This document shows, piece after piece, positions 24,616 to 34,144 of a stretch of DNA of 64,000 bases. The notes beneath the pieces are model-generated. The model ran no database searches. It was not told the origin of the DNA and was given only the letters and a program-made list of their open reading frames with translations. Position 1 is the stretch's first letter, and every line of letters begins with the position of its first letter. Position numbers and translations under genes: made by a program. Source of the DNA: CATOSP01 sp965197545 (GTDB lineage Bacteria; Chloroflexota; Dehalococcoidia; Lucifugimonadales; UBA3495); contig CBDANJ010000008.1 in assembly GCA_965197545.1 (NCBI GenBank), forward strand, positions 1,488,001 through 1,552,000, written 5' to 3'.

Positions 24616-24658
24616 GAGCGCCACATGCGAGGCGCCGCGAGCCTCGCATGTGGCGCTC
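24616..24658 (+). terminator. Strong hairpin terminator after the luciferase-like gene
   Basis: Two perfect 18-base arms (24616-24633 and 24641-24658) with a 7-base loop, followed by CGGGTTTATTTTC, i.e. a T-rich run on the plus strand. Position about 70 bases after the stop codon fits an intrinsic terminator. Confidence 0.8.
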
Positions 24659-24757
24659 CGGGTTTATTTTCAATTGCTTGGGGCGGCGTAGGCGCGGTTT
24701 TGCGATGCCTGCCGCCGGGGTCCCGAGCATGGAATCACGCGGCCCAGGTCCGACATT

Positions 24758-26284
24758 ATGAACGTGTTCACAATTTGGGTCCTCTGCGTATTCGCCGCCT
24801 ACTTTGCCGTCCTGTTGGGGATAGCCGTGGTCCGCTCCCGGCAGATGGAGGATATGTCGGACTACGTGCTGGGCGGGCGGCGCGTTGGGTTAATCACAAC
24901 GGCGCTGAGTTCCAGTTCCTCCGCCTCCAGCGGTTGGACAATCCTGGTGTTCCCGGCGTTGGCCTTTACCGAGGGGACTATCCACCTGTGGACCGTGGTG
25001 GGAATAGTGCTGGGAGTCTGGTTCAACTGGACCATCCTGGCGAAACGGCTGCGCCGCTACAGCATTGCCACCGACGACTCCCTGACCCTGCCGGAGTTCC
25101 TGGAGAAACGGTTCGGTGATACGACGGGCGTGATGCGGAGCCTGGCCGGCCTCATCATCATCTTCTTTGTCGTTTTCTATATTAGCTCGGGCCTGATTGG
25201 CGGGGCCAAGCTGCTGGACACCGTGTTCGGAGTTCCATACGGCTCGGGAATTGCAATCACCCTGGCCGCCGTCGCTTCGTATACCTTCATCGGGGGATAC
25301 CTGGCGGTCGCCAAGACGGACGTTTTTCAGGCGGTTCTGATGCTGGCCGGCATCATCGTCATGCCCGTGACCCTGTTGTTCATATCGGACAAAGTCTTCG
25401 AGGGAATCGGGGCGGCGACGCCGGGTTTCTGGAACCCGATGACCGACGACACGGGCGCGGGCGTCGGTCTTTTCCTGTTCCTGTCCGCCGTTGGTTGGGG
25501 GTTGGGTTACCAGGGGTCTCAGCGGGTGGTGCAGCGATTCATGGCGATCCAGAGCGACGATAGCATACCGGGCGCGCGCAACCTGGACACCGTTTGGGTC
25601 CTCATCATATTCTTCTTCGCCCTTCTGTTGGGGCTGGCCGCCGGATCGGCGCTGGCGGAAGGCGGGATGTTGGCGGAGGTTATCGAGGACCCGGAGCGGC
25701 TTTACCTGGTGGTCACGGAGACGTTCTTCCACCCCGCCATTGGGGGGGTGCTGCTGACGGCGGTGATTGCGGCGGTGATGAGCACTGCCGACTCACAGCT
25801 ATTGCTCGCATCCGCCATTGCCACCGACGACCTTCCCTTCATCAGGACGTTCGCCTACCACATCAGGACGCACGCCAGGGTCTGGCTGGGGCGGTCCCTG
25901 CTGCTGGCGGTGGGGGTCATCTCGGCCTTCATCGCCGTAATCCACCCGGAATCGGTGACGAACCTGGTGGATTATGCCTGGGGCGGGATGGGCGCGGCAT
26001 TCGGTCCGGTGACGATTCTGGCCCTATATTGGCGCAGGTTCAACCTGTGGGGCGCGCTGGCCTCGATAATCACCGGCACGGTGGTGGCCTCGATTTGGGG
26101 GTACATGTCGGGAGGCCCCGGCGGGGTTTGGGACATTCAGACTGCCGCCCCTGGGTACATGGTGGCCATTCCCGTTGCTGTCGCCGTTACGCTGCTGACC
26201 CCCAGGCCGTCCGAGAAGATTACAGAGTTGTTCGACAGCGTGAATCCGACGAAAGAAACCGTCAGACCCGGCGAGGCGTTCTGA
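24758..26284 (+). CDS. Sodium:solute symporter (SSS family), copy 1
   Basis: 508 residues with about 13 transmembrane segments, SSS/PutP family. Diagnostic stretches: MSDYVLGGRRVG after TM1, SSASSGWTILVFPALAFTEG (TM2, Na site region), GLIGGAKLLDTVFG, SYTFIGGYLAVAKTDVFQAV, and STADSQLLLASAIATDDLP. The last resembles the proline permease STADSQLL signature. Substrate could be proline or another zwitterion or organic acid. It ends exactly where the second copy begins (TGA then GTG with no gap), so the two are translationally linked. Copies share the block order over their whole length. Confidence 0.87.
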   Translation: MNVFTIWVLCVFAAYFAVLLGIAVVRSRQMEDMSDYVLGGRRVGLITTALSSSSSASSGWTILVFPALAFTEGTIHLWTVVGIVLGVWFNWTILAKRLRRYSIATDDSLTLPEFLEKRFGDTTGVMRSLAGLIIIFFVVFYISSGLIGGAKLLDTVFGVPYGSGIAITLAAVASYTFIGGYLAVAKTDVFQAVLMLAGIIVMPVTLLFISDKVFEGIGAATPGFWNPMTDDTGAGVGLFLFLSAVGWGLGYQGSQRVVQRFMAIQSDDSIPGARNLDTVWVLIIFFFALLLGLAAGSALAEGGMLAEVIEDPERLYLVVTETFFHPAIGGVLLTAVIAAVMSTADSQLLLASAIATDDLPFIRTFAYHIRTHARVWLGRSLLLAVGVISAFIAVIHPESVTNLVDYAWGGMGAAFGPVTILALYWRRFNLWGALASIITGTVVASIWGYMSGGPGGVWDIQTAAPGYMVAIPVAVAVTLLTPRPSEKITELFDSVNPTKETVRPGEAF

Positions 26285-27832
26285 GTGATTGACCCTTTCG
26301 ATATGTTCAGTGGGTTCAGCTATTGGATACTCGCCGTCTTCTCGGCCTACTTTGCGATTTTGATAGGAATCGCGGTGTTCCGCTCCCGCCAGATGCAGGC
26401 CATGTCCGACTATGTGTTGGGCAGCCGGCGGGTAGGCGCATTCACCTCGGCTTTGAGCGCCAGTTCCTCCGCCGCCAGCGGCTGGACGATTCTGGTATTC
26501 CCGGCCCTGGCCTTCTCCCAGGGGACCATACACCTGTGGACGGTATTGGGCGTGGTGTCGGGCCTCTGGTTTAGCTGGACGATTATCGCCAAACGCCTGC
26601 GCCGCTATACCATCGCCGCCGAGGACGCCCTCACCGTGCCGGAGTTCCTGGAGAAACGCTTCGGGGATAAAACGGGAACCCTGCGGACCCTCGCCGGCCT
26701 CATCACAATCTTCTTCGTAATCTTCTACATAAGCTCCGGCCTGATTGCCGGGGCCAAGCTGCTGGAGACGGTCTTCGGGCTTGGCTATGGCATGGGCATC
26801 CTGACGACCCTGATCGCCGTGGCCTCCTATACTTTCATTGGCGGTTTCCTGGCCGTCTCCAAGACCGACGTATTTCAAGCCATGATAATGCTGACCGGCA
26901 TAATCGTATTGCCCCTAACCCTCATCTTTGCCACGGATGCCCCCTTCCGGGAAACGGGCGCGGCGCCCCCCGGCTTCTGGAACCCGTTGATAGACGCCAA
27001 GGGGGATACCATCGGTCTATTCTTCCTGCTCTCCGCCGCCGGGTGGGGATTGGGCTACCTGGGTTCGCAAAGGGTGGTGCAGCGTTTCATGGCAGTGGAA
27101 AGCGAAGCGAAGATACCGGCCAGCCGCAACATCGGCGTCGCCTGGCTGATCCTCATCGACCTGTTCGCTATTCTGACGGGACTGGTCGCCCTGGCGGCCC
27201 TGGCGGAAGTGGGGATGCTGGCGGAAGTCATGCAGGACCCGGAGCGGCTCTATCTAGTGGCCTCGGAAGTGTTCTTCCATCCGGTGGTGAGCGGCTTGCT
27301 GCTGACGGCGGTGGTCGCGGCGGTAATGAGCACGGCGGACTCGCAATTGCTGCTGGCTTCCGCCATCGCCACCGACGATCTGCCCATCATCAAAAGGTAC
27401 GCTTATGCTATAGGAACGCGGGCCCGGGTCTGGCTGGGCCGCTTCCTGCTCGTGGTGGTGGGCGCCATAGCCTGCGCCCTTTCCATCATCCACCCGGAAT
27501 CGGTATTCAACCTGGTTTCCTACGCCTGGGGCGGGATGGCGGCAGCCTTCGGCCCGGTCACGATTATGGCGTTGTATTGGCGCCGGTTCAATCTCTGGGG
27601 CGCGCTTGCGTCAATAATCACCGGTACGGTGGTGGCCTCTATCTGGGGGTACATGCCGGGAGGCCCCTGGGGACTATGGGACATTCAGCCCGCCACTCCC
27701 GGCTGCCTGATAGCGGTTCCCGTGGCCGTCGTCGTGACTCTAATTACGCCCGGACCATCGGAAGAGGTAGTGCAGTTGTTTGACCGGGTAAACTCGCCCA
27801 AGACCACCGGTTCGCCCAGCGCCGCGTTCTGA
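26285..27832 (+). CDS. Sodium:solute symporter (SSS family), copy 2
   Basis: 515 residues, paralog of the gene immediately upstream: MSDYVLGSRRVGAF, SSAASGWTILVFPALAFSQG, SYTFIGGFLAVSKTDVFQA and STADSQLLLASAIATDDLPI are the matching blocks. About 13 membrane segments. The GTG start directly follows the stop of copy 1 and there is no separate Shine-Dalgarno of note, so it is read by coupled translation. Tandem duplicates often diverge in substrate range. The 62-base gap to the convergent dehydrogenase gene leaves little room for a terminator. Confidence 0.86.
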   Translation: MIDPFDMFSGFSYWILAVFSAYFAILIGIAVFRSRQMQAMSDYVLGSRRVGAFTSALSASSSAASGWTILVFPALAFSQGTIHLWTVLGVVSGLWFSWTIIAKRLRRYTIAAEDALTVPEFLEKRFGDKTGTLRTLAGLITIFFVIFYISSGLIAGAKLLETVFGLGYGMGILTTLIAVASYTFIGGFLAVSKTDVFQAMIMLTGIIVLPLTLIFATDAPFRETGAAPPGFWNPLIDAKGDTIGLFFLLSAAGWGLGYLGSQRVVQRFMAVESEAKIPASRNIGVAWLILIDLFAILTGLVALAALAEVGMLAEVMQDPERLYLVASEVFFHPVVSGLLLTAVVAAVMSTADSQLLLASAIATDDLPIIKRYAYAIGTRARVWLGRFLLVVVGAIACALSIIHPESVFNLVSYAWGGMAAAFGPVTIMALYWRRFNLWGALASIITGTVVASIWGYMPGGPWGLWDIQPATPGCLIAVPVAVVVTLITPGPSEEVVQLFDRVNSPKTTGSPSAAF

Positions 27833-27894
27833 ATTGTTCACGCTTATCATGCCGGGGAGGAACAGACGCGCCGGGCAGGGTCTTTCGGTCCTCC

Positions 27895-30150
27895 CTAACC
27901 CTGACCGGAACCGCGGAGAGCGTTCCGCACCTTCTCCGCGGTGATTGGCAGGTCTTGAATCCGAGCCCCTACCGCGTCCTCCACGGCGTTCGCAATCGCC
28001 GGGGCAACTGGCGAAATGGGGTTCTCGCCTATGGCTTTGCCCTGGAATGGGCCGTTCCCCTCTTCCGACGAAATCAGCACCGTTACCAACTGCGGAATAT
28101 CGATGGTCGTGGGTATCTTCACGTCGCCAAGGCTAAGGGTCGAGATTCGCCCCTCTTCCGATTGAAGTTCTTCCATCAAGGCGTATCCCAACCCCTGGAT
28201 CACGGCCCCGTCGATCTGTCCCTGATGACCCAGCGGGTTGTAGATGGTCCCCACGTCGTGGGCAGTGACTATTCTGTGTACGGTGACCTGACCCGTTTCA
28301 GGGTCAACTTCCACATCGGCCACCTGGGCGCAGAATGAGGTGACCTCCGGTTCCTGGGCGTCGGTAGTCGACTCACCCAGAATGGGAGCCCCCGTCGCGG
28401 CGACGGCGCGGGACGTCAGCTCTCCGATTGGGATGTCCGCTTCGGGGGTGCCCTCCACGAAGACCCTGCTGTTGCGGAACACAATGCGTTCTTCGGGCCA
28501 GCCGTAGAACTCGGCGGCAAGGCCGGTGAGGGTCTGCCGGACTTCCTGTGCCGCGCCAAGGGCTGCGTGTGCCGCGCCCACGCTGGTCCCCGCCCCAGCT
28601 CCCGTGTCGAAGGGGACCTGATCGGTATCCACCCTGGCCACGGCAACGTCTTCCGCCCGGATACCCAGGTCTTCGGCCACCACCTGGCGCGCCACGGTGT
28701 AAAACCCCACGCCGGTATCCGGCACGGAAGAGTAGATGGTGGCTTGTCCCGTCTCGTCCATGCCCACCCTGGCGATGAATACGGCCTGCCCCTGGGGGCG
28801 TTGGCCCAGAGCGATTCCCCGGCCAAAGTTCGGCCCCTGTTTGGGAGAGTCCCACCCAGCCTCTTCAGCGGCGCGGCGTAGGGTCTCTTCGCCCCGCAGA
28901 TGGTGGAAACTTTGACCGGTCCCCGATTCGTCGCCCTCCCGGACCACGTTTTTCAGGCGCAATTCGTAGGGATCGATCCCCATCTCCCTGGCGATCATGT
29001 CAATATGGGACTCGATGGCGAAGACGGCTTGGGGCTCCCCCGGAGCGCGGTAAGAGCCGCAGGGGACGTTGTTCGTGTAGACCATGTACGAGTCGATCTT
29101 GTAGTTCGGCACACGGTACGGGCCGCCTCCGGCTTGCCTGGCCCCGCCGAGGTTCAAGGAGCCCCGGAATCCTCCGTAAGCGCCTCCGTTGTACACGACC
29201 CTTGTCTCCCGCGCCCAGAACGTACCGTCCCGCTTCATGCCGGTCTTGATGGTGATGTTCGAGGGATGCCTGGGGTTGCCGGCCATCAGCTCCTCGATGT
29301 AGCTCATGACCATCTGGACGGGCCTTCCCGACCGCTGAGCCAGGGTGTAGGCCAGGGGGACGTTCATTGCCCCGGCCTTGCCGCCGAAGTCCCCTCCTAT
29401 GCCGCAGGGATTGACCCTGATCTGGTTTTCTTCCACGCCCAGCGCACCGGCCAACTGCCACCGCAGCCGGAAGGGCTGCTTGTTGTTGGCCCACACCTGG
29501 ATTTGCCCTGAGTCGTCGATGGCGACGATGCAGCTATAGGGCTCCATGTAACCCTGGTGGACCCAGGGAGTCGTGAAGGTGTGCTCAAACACCAGGTCCG
29601 ATTCCCGGAACCCCCGGTCCAATTCACCGCCCGACCACTCGTTGTGGTAGACAATGTTGCCCTGGGGTTGGACCGGACCCGATGATGAGTCGTAGGTGGG
29701 CGAGTCTCCGTGCGAGTCTCCGTGGATGATGGGCGCGCCTGGTTGCATGGCTTCCAGAGGGTCGAAGACTGCGGGAAGAGGGTCGTACTCCACCTCAATG
29801 AGGTTAAGCGCCTCTTCCGCGGTATCCGGATCGTCGGCGGCCACGGCGGCGACCTTCTCGCCGACGAAGCGCACCTTGTCTTCCGCGAGGGGAGGAACGT
29901 CGCGCATGAACCTCCCCACGCGCATACCCTGGGTGTCGCTGCCGGTGATCACAGCCCGGACACCGGTCAAGCGTTCCGCGCGTGACGTGTTAATGTGGAG
30001 AATTTTGGCGTGGGGGTAGGGACTTCTAAGGACTTTACCCCAGACCATGCCGGGGAGGATCACGTCTGCGGAATAGAGGTGCTGGCCGGAAACTTTGTCC
30101 GGGCCGTCCTCCCTGGTCACCCGCTTACCCAGAACCGAATATGCCGTCAT
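27895..30150 (-). CDS. Xanthine dehydrogenase-family large (molybdopterin-binding) subunit
   Basis: 751 residues, aldehyde oxidase / xanthine dehydrogenase / CoxL superfamily. An N-terminal domain (GKRVTREDGPDKVSGQHLYS, residues about 7-26) leads into the Moco-binding part, with GGDFGGKAGAMNVPLA, CGSYRAPGEPQAVFAIES and the C-terminal QGKAIGENPISPVAPAIANA carrying the catalytic Glu. The CoxL-specific AYRCSFR loop is not seen, so it is not form I CO dehydrogenase. Such enzymes normally work with a FAD subunit and a 2Fe-2S subunit; neither is adjacent. It may borrow partners encoded elsewhere. Substrate unknown (N-heterocycle, aldehyde or aromatic ring hydroxylation). Confidence 0.86.
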   Translation of the reverse strand: MTAYSVLGKRVTREDGPDKVSGQHLYSADVILPGMVWGKVLRSPYPHAKILHINTSRAERLTGVRAVITGSDTQGMRVGRFMRDVPPLAEDKVRFVGEKVAAVAADDPDTAEEALNLIEVEYDPLPAVFDPLEAMQPGAPIIHGDSHGDSPTYDSSSGPVQPQGNIVYHNEWSGGELDRGFRESDLVFEHTFTTPWVHQGYMEPYSCIVAIDDSGQIQVWANNKQPFRLRWQLAGALGVEENQIRVNPCGIGGDFGGKAGAMNVPLAYTLAQRSGRPVQMVMSYIEELMAGNPRHPSNITIKTGMKRDGTFWARETRVVYNGGAYGGFRGSLNLGGARQAGGGPYRVPNYKIDSYMVYTNNVPCGSYRAPGEPQAVFAIESHIDMIAREMGIDPYELRLKNVVREGDESGTGQSFHHLRGEETLRRAAEEAGWDSPKQGPNFGRGIALGQRPQGQAVFIARVGMDETGQATIYSSVPDTGVGFYTVARQVVAEDLGIRAEDVAVARVDTDQVPFDTGAGAGTSVGAAHAALGAAQEVRQTLTGLAAEFYGWPEERIVFRNSRVFVEGTPEADIPIGELTSRAVAATGAPILGESTTDAQEPEVTSFCAQVADVEVDPETGQVTVHRIVTAHDVGTIYNPLGHQGQIDGAVIQGLGYALMEELQSEEGRISTLSLGDVKIPTTIDIPQLVTVLISSEEGNGPFQGKAIGENPISPVAPAIANAVEDAVGARIQDLPITAEKVRNALRGSGQG

Positions 30151-30193
30151 TCGTTCCTCCCTCAGCCTACCAGACTTAGCTGGGTAATGTCCG

Positions 30194-30433
30194 TTATTCG
30201 CGGTGCAGGTCCGCAGGGTCCAGGACCCGGAAGCCGATGCCCAGTTTCACCTGGTACCAAGCCACTTGACCATCCTGGATATTCCCCCGGATTTCCTTGA
30301 CCTCGAACCAGTCCAGCCCCTGTAGAGTCTGACCGGCGCGGCCTATGGCGTTCTCTATCGCCTGTTGCAATCCTTCACCCGATGAGCCTACCAGCTCGAC
30401 TATCTTGTAGGTGTGGTCGGTGCTCATGCTCAC
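30194..30433 (-). CDS. Dodecin-family flavin storage protein
   Basis: 79 residues, dodecin fold: HTYKIVELVGSSGEGLQQAIENAI with the E-x-V-G-S-S turn, then LQGLDWFEVKEIRGNIQDGQ with the flavin-stacking Trp and WYQVKLGIGFRV. Dodecins form hollow dodecamers that bind riboflavin/FMN or CoA and buffer free flavin. Two start codons are possible (M1 or M3). It lies 43 bases upstream of the molybdo-hydroxylase gene on the same strand. Confidence 0.88.
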   Translation of the reverse strand: MSMSTDHTYKIVELVGSSGEGLQQAIENAIGRAGQTLQGLDWFEVKEIRGNIQDGQVAWYQVKLGIGFRVLDPADLHRE

Positions 30434-30528
30434 TCTCCTGTTTCCGATTAGGTCGGCCTTGGCCGGGCAATGATAGCGAGTCCGAAGGGTCAGGGCAAGA
30501 TGGTCAACCTCTCTGATAAAATGTACCT

Positions 30529-31146
30529 ATGGGTATCATCGGGGAAAACGCGGGGCCACGGAGCGGCCCTGACACCGGGATGGACCGCAAGATCCCGCCT
30601 CATCTGCGGCGCGTTGCGGTCATCGGCTGTAGCTGCAGCGGAAAGACCACCTTCGCCCGCCGTCTGGCCGGAGCCGTTGGTTCGGCCTTCATTGAATTGG
30701 ATGCGGTCCATTGGCTTCCCAATTGGGTCGAACGGGATGACGACGAATTCCGGGAGATGATGGCCGAAGCCGTCCAGGCGGAGCAGTGGGTGACGGACGG
30801 GAATTACAGACAGGCCCAGGATATCATCTGGGGCCGGGCTACCGCAGTAATCTGGCTAAATTACTCCTTCCCGTTGGTCTGGCGCCGCGCCCTCACCAGG
30901 ACCATTGGCCGGAGCCTCACCCGGCGGACTCTGTGGTCGGGCAACAGGGAGTCGTTGAAGAAGGCGTTCTTCAGCAAGGACTCGATCCTGTTATGGGTGC
31001 TCCAGTCCTACCACTCTCGAAAGAAGCGGTACAGGGCGGTATTCGACGCCGAGGAATACGGCCACATGCGGTACATCGAATTCAACAAGTCCTGTGACGC
31101 AGACCGGTTTCTCAAAGACCTTCAAGAGGTGGTTCACGCCCAATGA
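30529..31146 (+). CDS. P-loop nucleoside/nucleotide kinase-like protein (FlaR/AAA type)
   Basis: 205 residues. P-loop VIGCSCSGKTTFARRLA (about residues 31-47), acidic ELDAVHWLPNW after strand 2 and VTDGNYRQAQDIIWGRA mark the adenylate-kinase-like family annotated as DNA topology modulation protein FlaR. The RALTRTIGRSLTRRTLWSGN segment is the lid. The start is uncertain: ATG at 30529 or ATG 17 codons later (30580), which lies closer to the conserved core. GATAAAAT at 30519-30526 resembles a -10 box just before the first ATG; if real, the shorter start is favoured. Function in vivo unknown. Confidence 0.75.
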   Translation: MGIIGENAGPRSGPDTGMDRKIPPHLRRVAVIGCSCSGKTTFARRLAGAVGSAFIELDAVHWLPNWVERDDDEFREMMAEAVQAEQWVTDGNYRQAQDIIWGRATAVIWLNYSFPLVWRRALTRTIGRSLTRRTLWSGNRESLKKAFFSKDSILLWVLQSYHSRKKRYRAVFDAEEYGHMRYIEFNKSCDADRFLKDLQEVVHAQ

Positions 31147-31157
31147 CTCTTCTTCGG

Positions 31158-34051
31158 TCAGATGATTAACGACGCGTCCTTGGGTCGAGCTTTACCGCCG
31201 TGGACGCTGGGCTCGGCGCACCACTTGGCGGCGAGGCGGCGCACTCCCCGGTAGACTTCTTCGTCGAAACCCAGCAGATCGCAGACCACCCGCCGGTCGA
31301 GCAATGCGCGGTTGGGGTCGGCGTCGGCGAGGTAGGCGGGTTTTAGCTCCTTGTCCCGGATCTCTTGGAAGAGAGTTGTTGCAGTCGAGAGTTGCTCATC
31401 GCTAAGTTTGCCGAAGTCGAGCGTAGGCAGAGACCCGGCGGAATTGATTGTGATATCACCTCGCCCCGCTACTTGGAGATTCGAGTGCCACCAATAACCA
31501 ATTAGCCCCAAAGTGCTGTTCCCCCATAACGTGAAAGCGTAATCATAATCCGGGATATCAAAGGTTATATTCGGCCAAGCGCGGCCACCTGCGCTTGGTT
31601 GTTCGGTGAATGCGATCGCTAATGGTTGTGAATTAAAACGGAATCCTCGACTAATGTGGGTGCGGCTAGCCGTAGACCAGACTCCGGGACTCCTAGATTC
31701 CATTCCAGGTCTCACTTGCAACTGCGAATCTGGTAGGCAACTGATTCGAGTCTCATTTTTGGCATCATGGTTCCACAGGGCAGGATACGTGGCCGTGGGC
31801 GATGCTGGTGCTTTGATGAAAGGACCATTGTGTGCGGCGCTGATGAACATCTGGGAATCCAGACCACGTTGCCCGATTTGGTCCAGCCGTGTTATCGGAA
31901 TCTGGCGAGCCTTCGGTTCTGCCGGCAGCCAGAGTTGTCCAGTAGATAGAGAATACGCAACCTGCGCAGAAGAGTAATCGCGTATCCTCGCCGTTCTCCA
32001 GCCGTTATCGTAATCATCGGTAGGGGCATTCAGCACTTCTCCAGCAATGTCAACTCCGCTGTAGATAGTAGTCCTCCAAATGGCCCATCTTCTAGGCGTC
32101 GGATAGTGGCGACAGGGGAGATGGCTTGGGATAGGCTTAAAGAGTGCTCGAATCCAGTCGGACGCCTCCGCAGAGAGACAAACGTTCCACGACCGTTTGG
32201 TTTCTCGTCTTGCGTGGTCTTGCGGCCTATAATCAGGCACTCCCCAATAGCCGTATCGGATGAAAAGGACATCTCAAGCCCGTTAGCAGCGATGCTCACT
32301 ACCGTGATATCAGCGTACTCCCTGGCCATCAAACCTCTGAATTTAGCCCACGACGCTCCGTTTACAGCAGTTACGGGCAGAACGAGCGCGATGATCCCAC
32401 CTGGCCGGACCTTCTTATCAGCAAGCACTGCGAACACAGAACCTAACCCAGCGTGACCATGATATGCGGTATTATTGGCCAGTTGTTTCAAACGGGTAGC
32501 CATGTCTGATTGGTCGGCATTAGAGGCGTCAAACGCAGCGAAGGCGGCGTTCAGAACACCATCGTCAGAATCACGGTGTTTCGTGTCGCTAGTAAACGGT
32601 GGGTTCATTATCACCAGGTCGAACCCCTGATCGGGAATGTCAGCCATGATTTGGGCGGAGGTCTGCTCTCCGGCGCTCCCCGTCCTCATTGCTGGGTCGC
32701 TGCTATTGAAAAGAGTGAGTGCGGCTGACGACTGGAGCAGTTCCAGCGAGCCGATCTTGACGCTGCCGTCCATTTGACGACCGTAGGAGAGGGTGTAAAG
32801 ACGGGAGCTTCCAAAGCCGATGCCGGGCTCGACGCCGGACAGGGTGGAGCCGGTTATGTGGATGGCCGAAGGCATTACGTCACAGCCGTATAGGACCTCT
32901 TCCATCATCACGGGGTGCAATTCGGAGGGATTGCCTCCCGTGTTCTCATACCGGGCCGTGACCTGCTCGTATACTGCGGAAAGCAGCGCGCCGGTCCCGC
33001 AGGCGAAATCGGCGATTCGCAGCTTGCCGATCGCTTCTTTGTCCGACTAATCGGTCCCGTCCATCTTGGCTACTGCTAACCTTGCCAACAGCGCAGCCGA
33101 GGCGGGCAAGGTGTAGAAAGTCGCCAGGTACTTGCGGTCGGAGATGAGCCGCTGAAATATGCGGCCAGTTAGGTCGTGGGCGTTGTTGACACCGGTGGCG
33201 CCCACTTTCTGGGCGGTGAGGCGTAACTCCTCCAGGACCTGGGCGGCGTAAGACGACGGCAGTTGTTCCAGAATGTCCTTGGCAATGCCGAAGATTGCCC
33301 AGTAGTTGATCTTTAAGATGTCAGACCAAGCGGCAAGGGTCTCTTCCTGCGGGTCGGCTATCTCCGGCCCGCATACCAGTCGCAGCGGCTTGATGGTTTG
33401 GTGCATCCCCGCGATGCGCTCGTGGAACACCAGGGCGTTCGCGATTATCGCACAGGCCATGCGGCGGGTCTGAGGAACGTTGCTCATCCCCAACAACCGG
33501 GAGATGGCAACGTTAATGCCGGGATTGGTCTGTTCTATCTGGTTGAGGATGGCCGCAGCAGTTTCTATACCTTGTTCCAGGGCGTCGGCGGCCTCGTTAA
33601 CGGCGCGTTGAGGAACGGAAACCAGGCGGACCAAGTCAGCCAGATCGGACTTGGACCCGTCCAGCCAACCGGACTCAGGGAAGCGGGTCCCGTCCTCGTG
33701 GAGGACCGCGAAAGAGAGGTGGGCATCCTCGATGGCTTGGGTCAGGTCTTCAGAGTCCCGGACTGCCTCTGGATAGCGCAGGGCTATCACGGCTTCGATA
33801 GGTCTGGGGTCGACGGTCACCGCCATGCCGAGTCTAGCGTTAGCGTCTTGTTCGACGGTGAGCGCGGGCAGGTATTCGGCCTCCACCACTACAGGGGAAC
33901 GGTCATCGGCAGTAATCAGGATGTCGGGCCGTTGACCGGGATGGCCCCTGATGGTCTGGGTAGCCTCGGAACGCACACGATAGCCGTGCAACATCGGTCT
34001 TAGCAGGGCGGCCATGGCATTGTTGGCGCTGGGTTCCGTTTGGTGCGGCAT
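31158..34051 (-). pseudogene. Large N6-adenine DNA methylase gene broken by an amber codon and a frameshift
   Basis: About 965 codons of one protein, read as three open pieces. Piece 1 (34051-33047) is an N-terminal domain with HPGQRPDILITADDRSPVVV followed by EAEY. This spaced acidic pattern recalls a PD-(D/E)xK nuclease, though with ExE instead of ExK. A TAG at 33049-33047, probably from a Trp codon, stops it in frame. Piece 2 resumes at once with SDKEAIGKLRIADFACGTGA (SAM motif I) and has DLVIMNPPFT, the catalytic NPPF motif. A frameshift at about 32060-32086 then shifts to piece 3 (VDIAGEVLNAPTDDYDNGW to the end), a target-recognition-like region. No hsdS or hsdR gene is nearby. Likely an orphan or type IIG-like modification gene, now inactive unless the breaks are assembly errors. 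Confidence 0.8.
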
Positions 34052-34144
34052 GTCAATCTCCCGGAAAGCAGTCCTCCTAATGTATTATAATCGCCGCGCC
34101 GGGGCATTCGCGCCACGGCAAAATGTCAGAGGTGATTGACTCCC

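Noticed and set aside
33047..33049. TAG in the N6-methylase gene as pyrrolysine or recoding
   Set aside because: It sits before SAM motif I where a Trp is likely in homologs, and a second frameshift lies downstream; decay is simpler.
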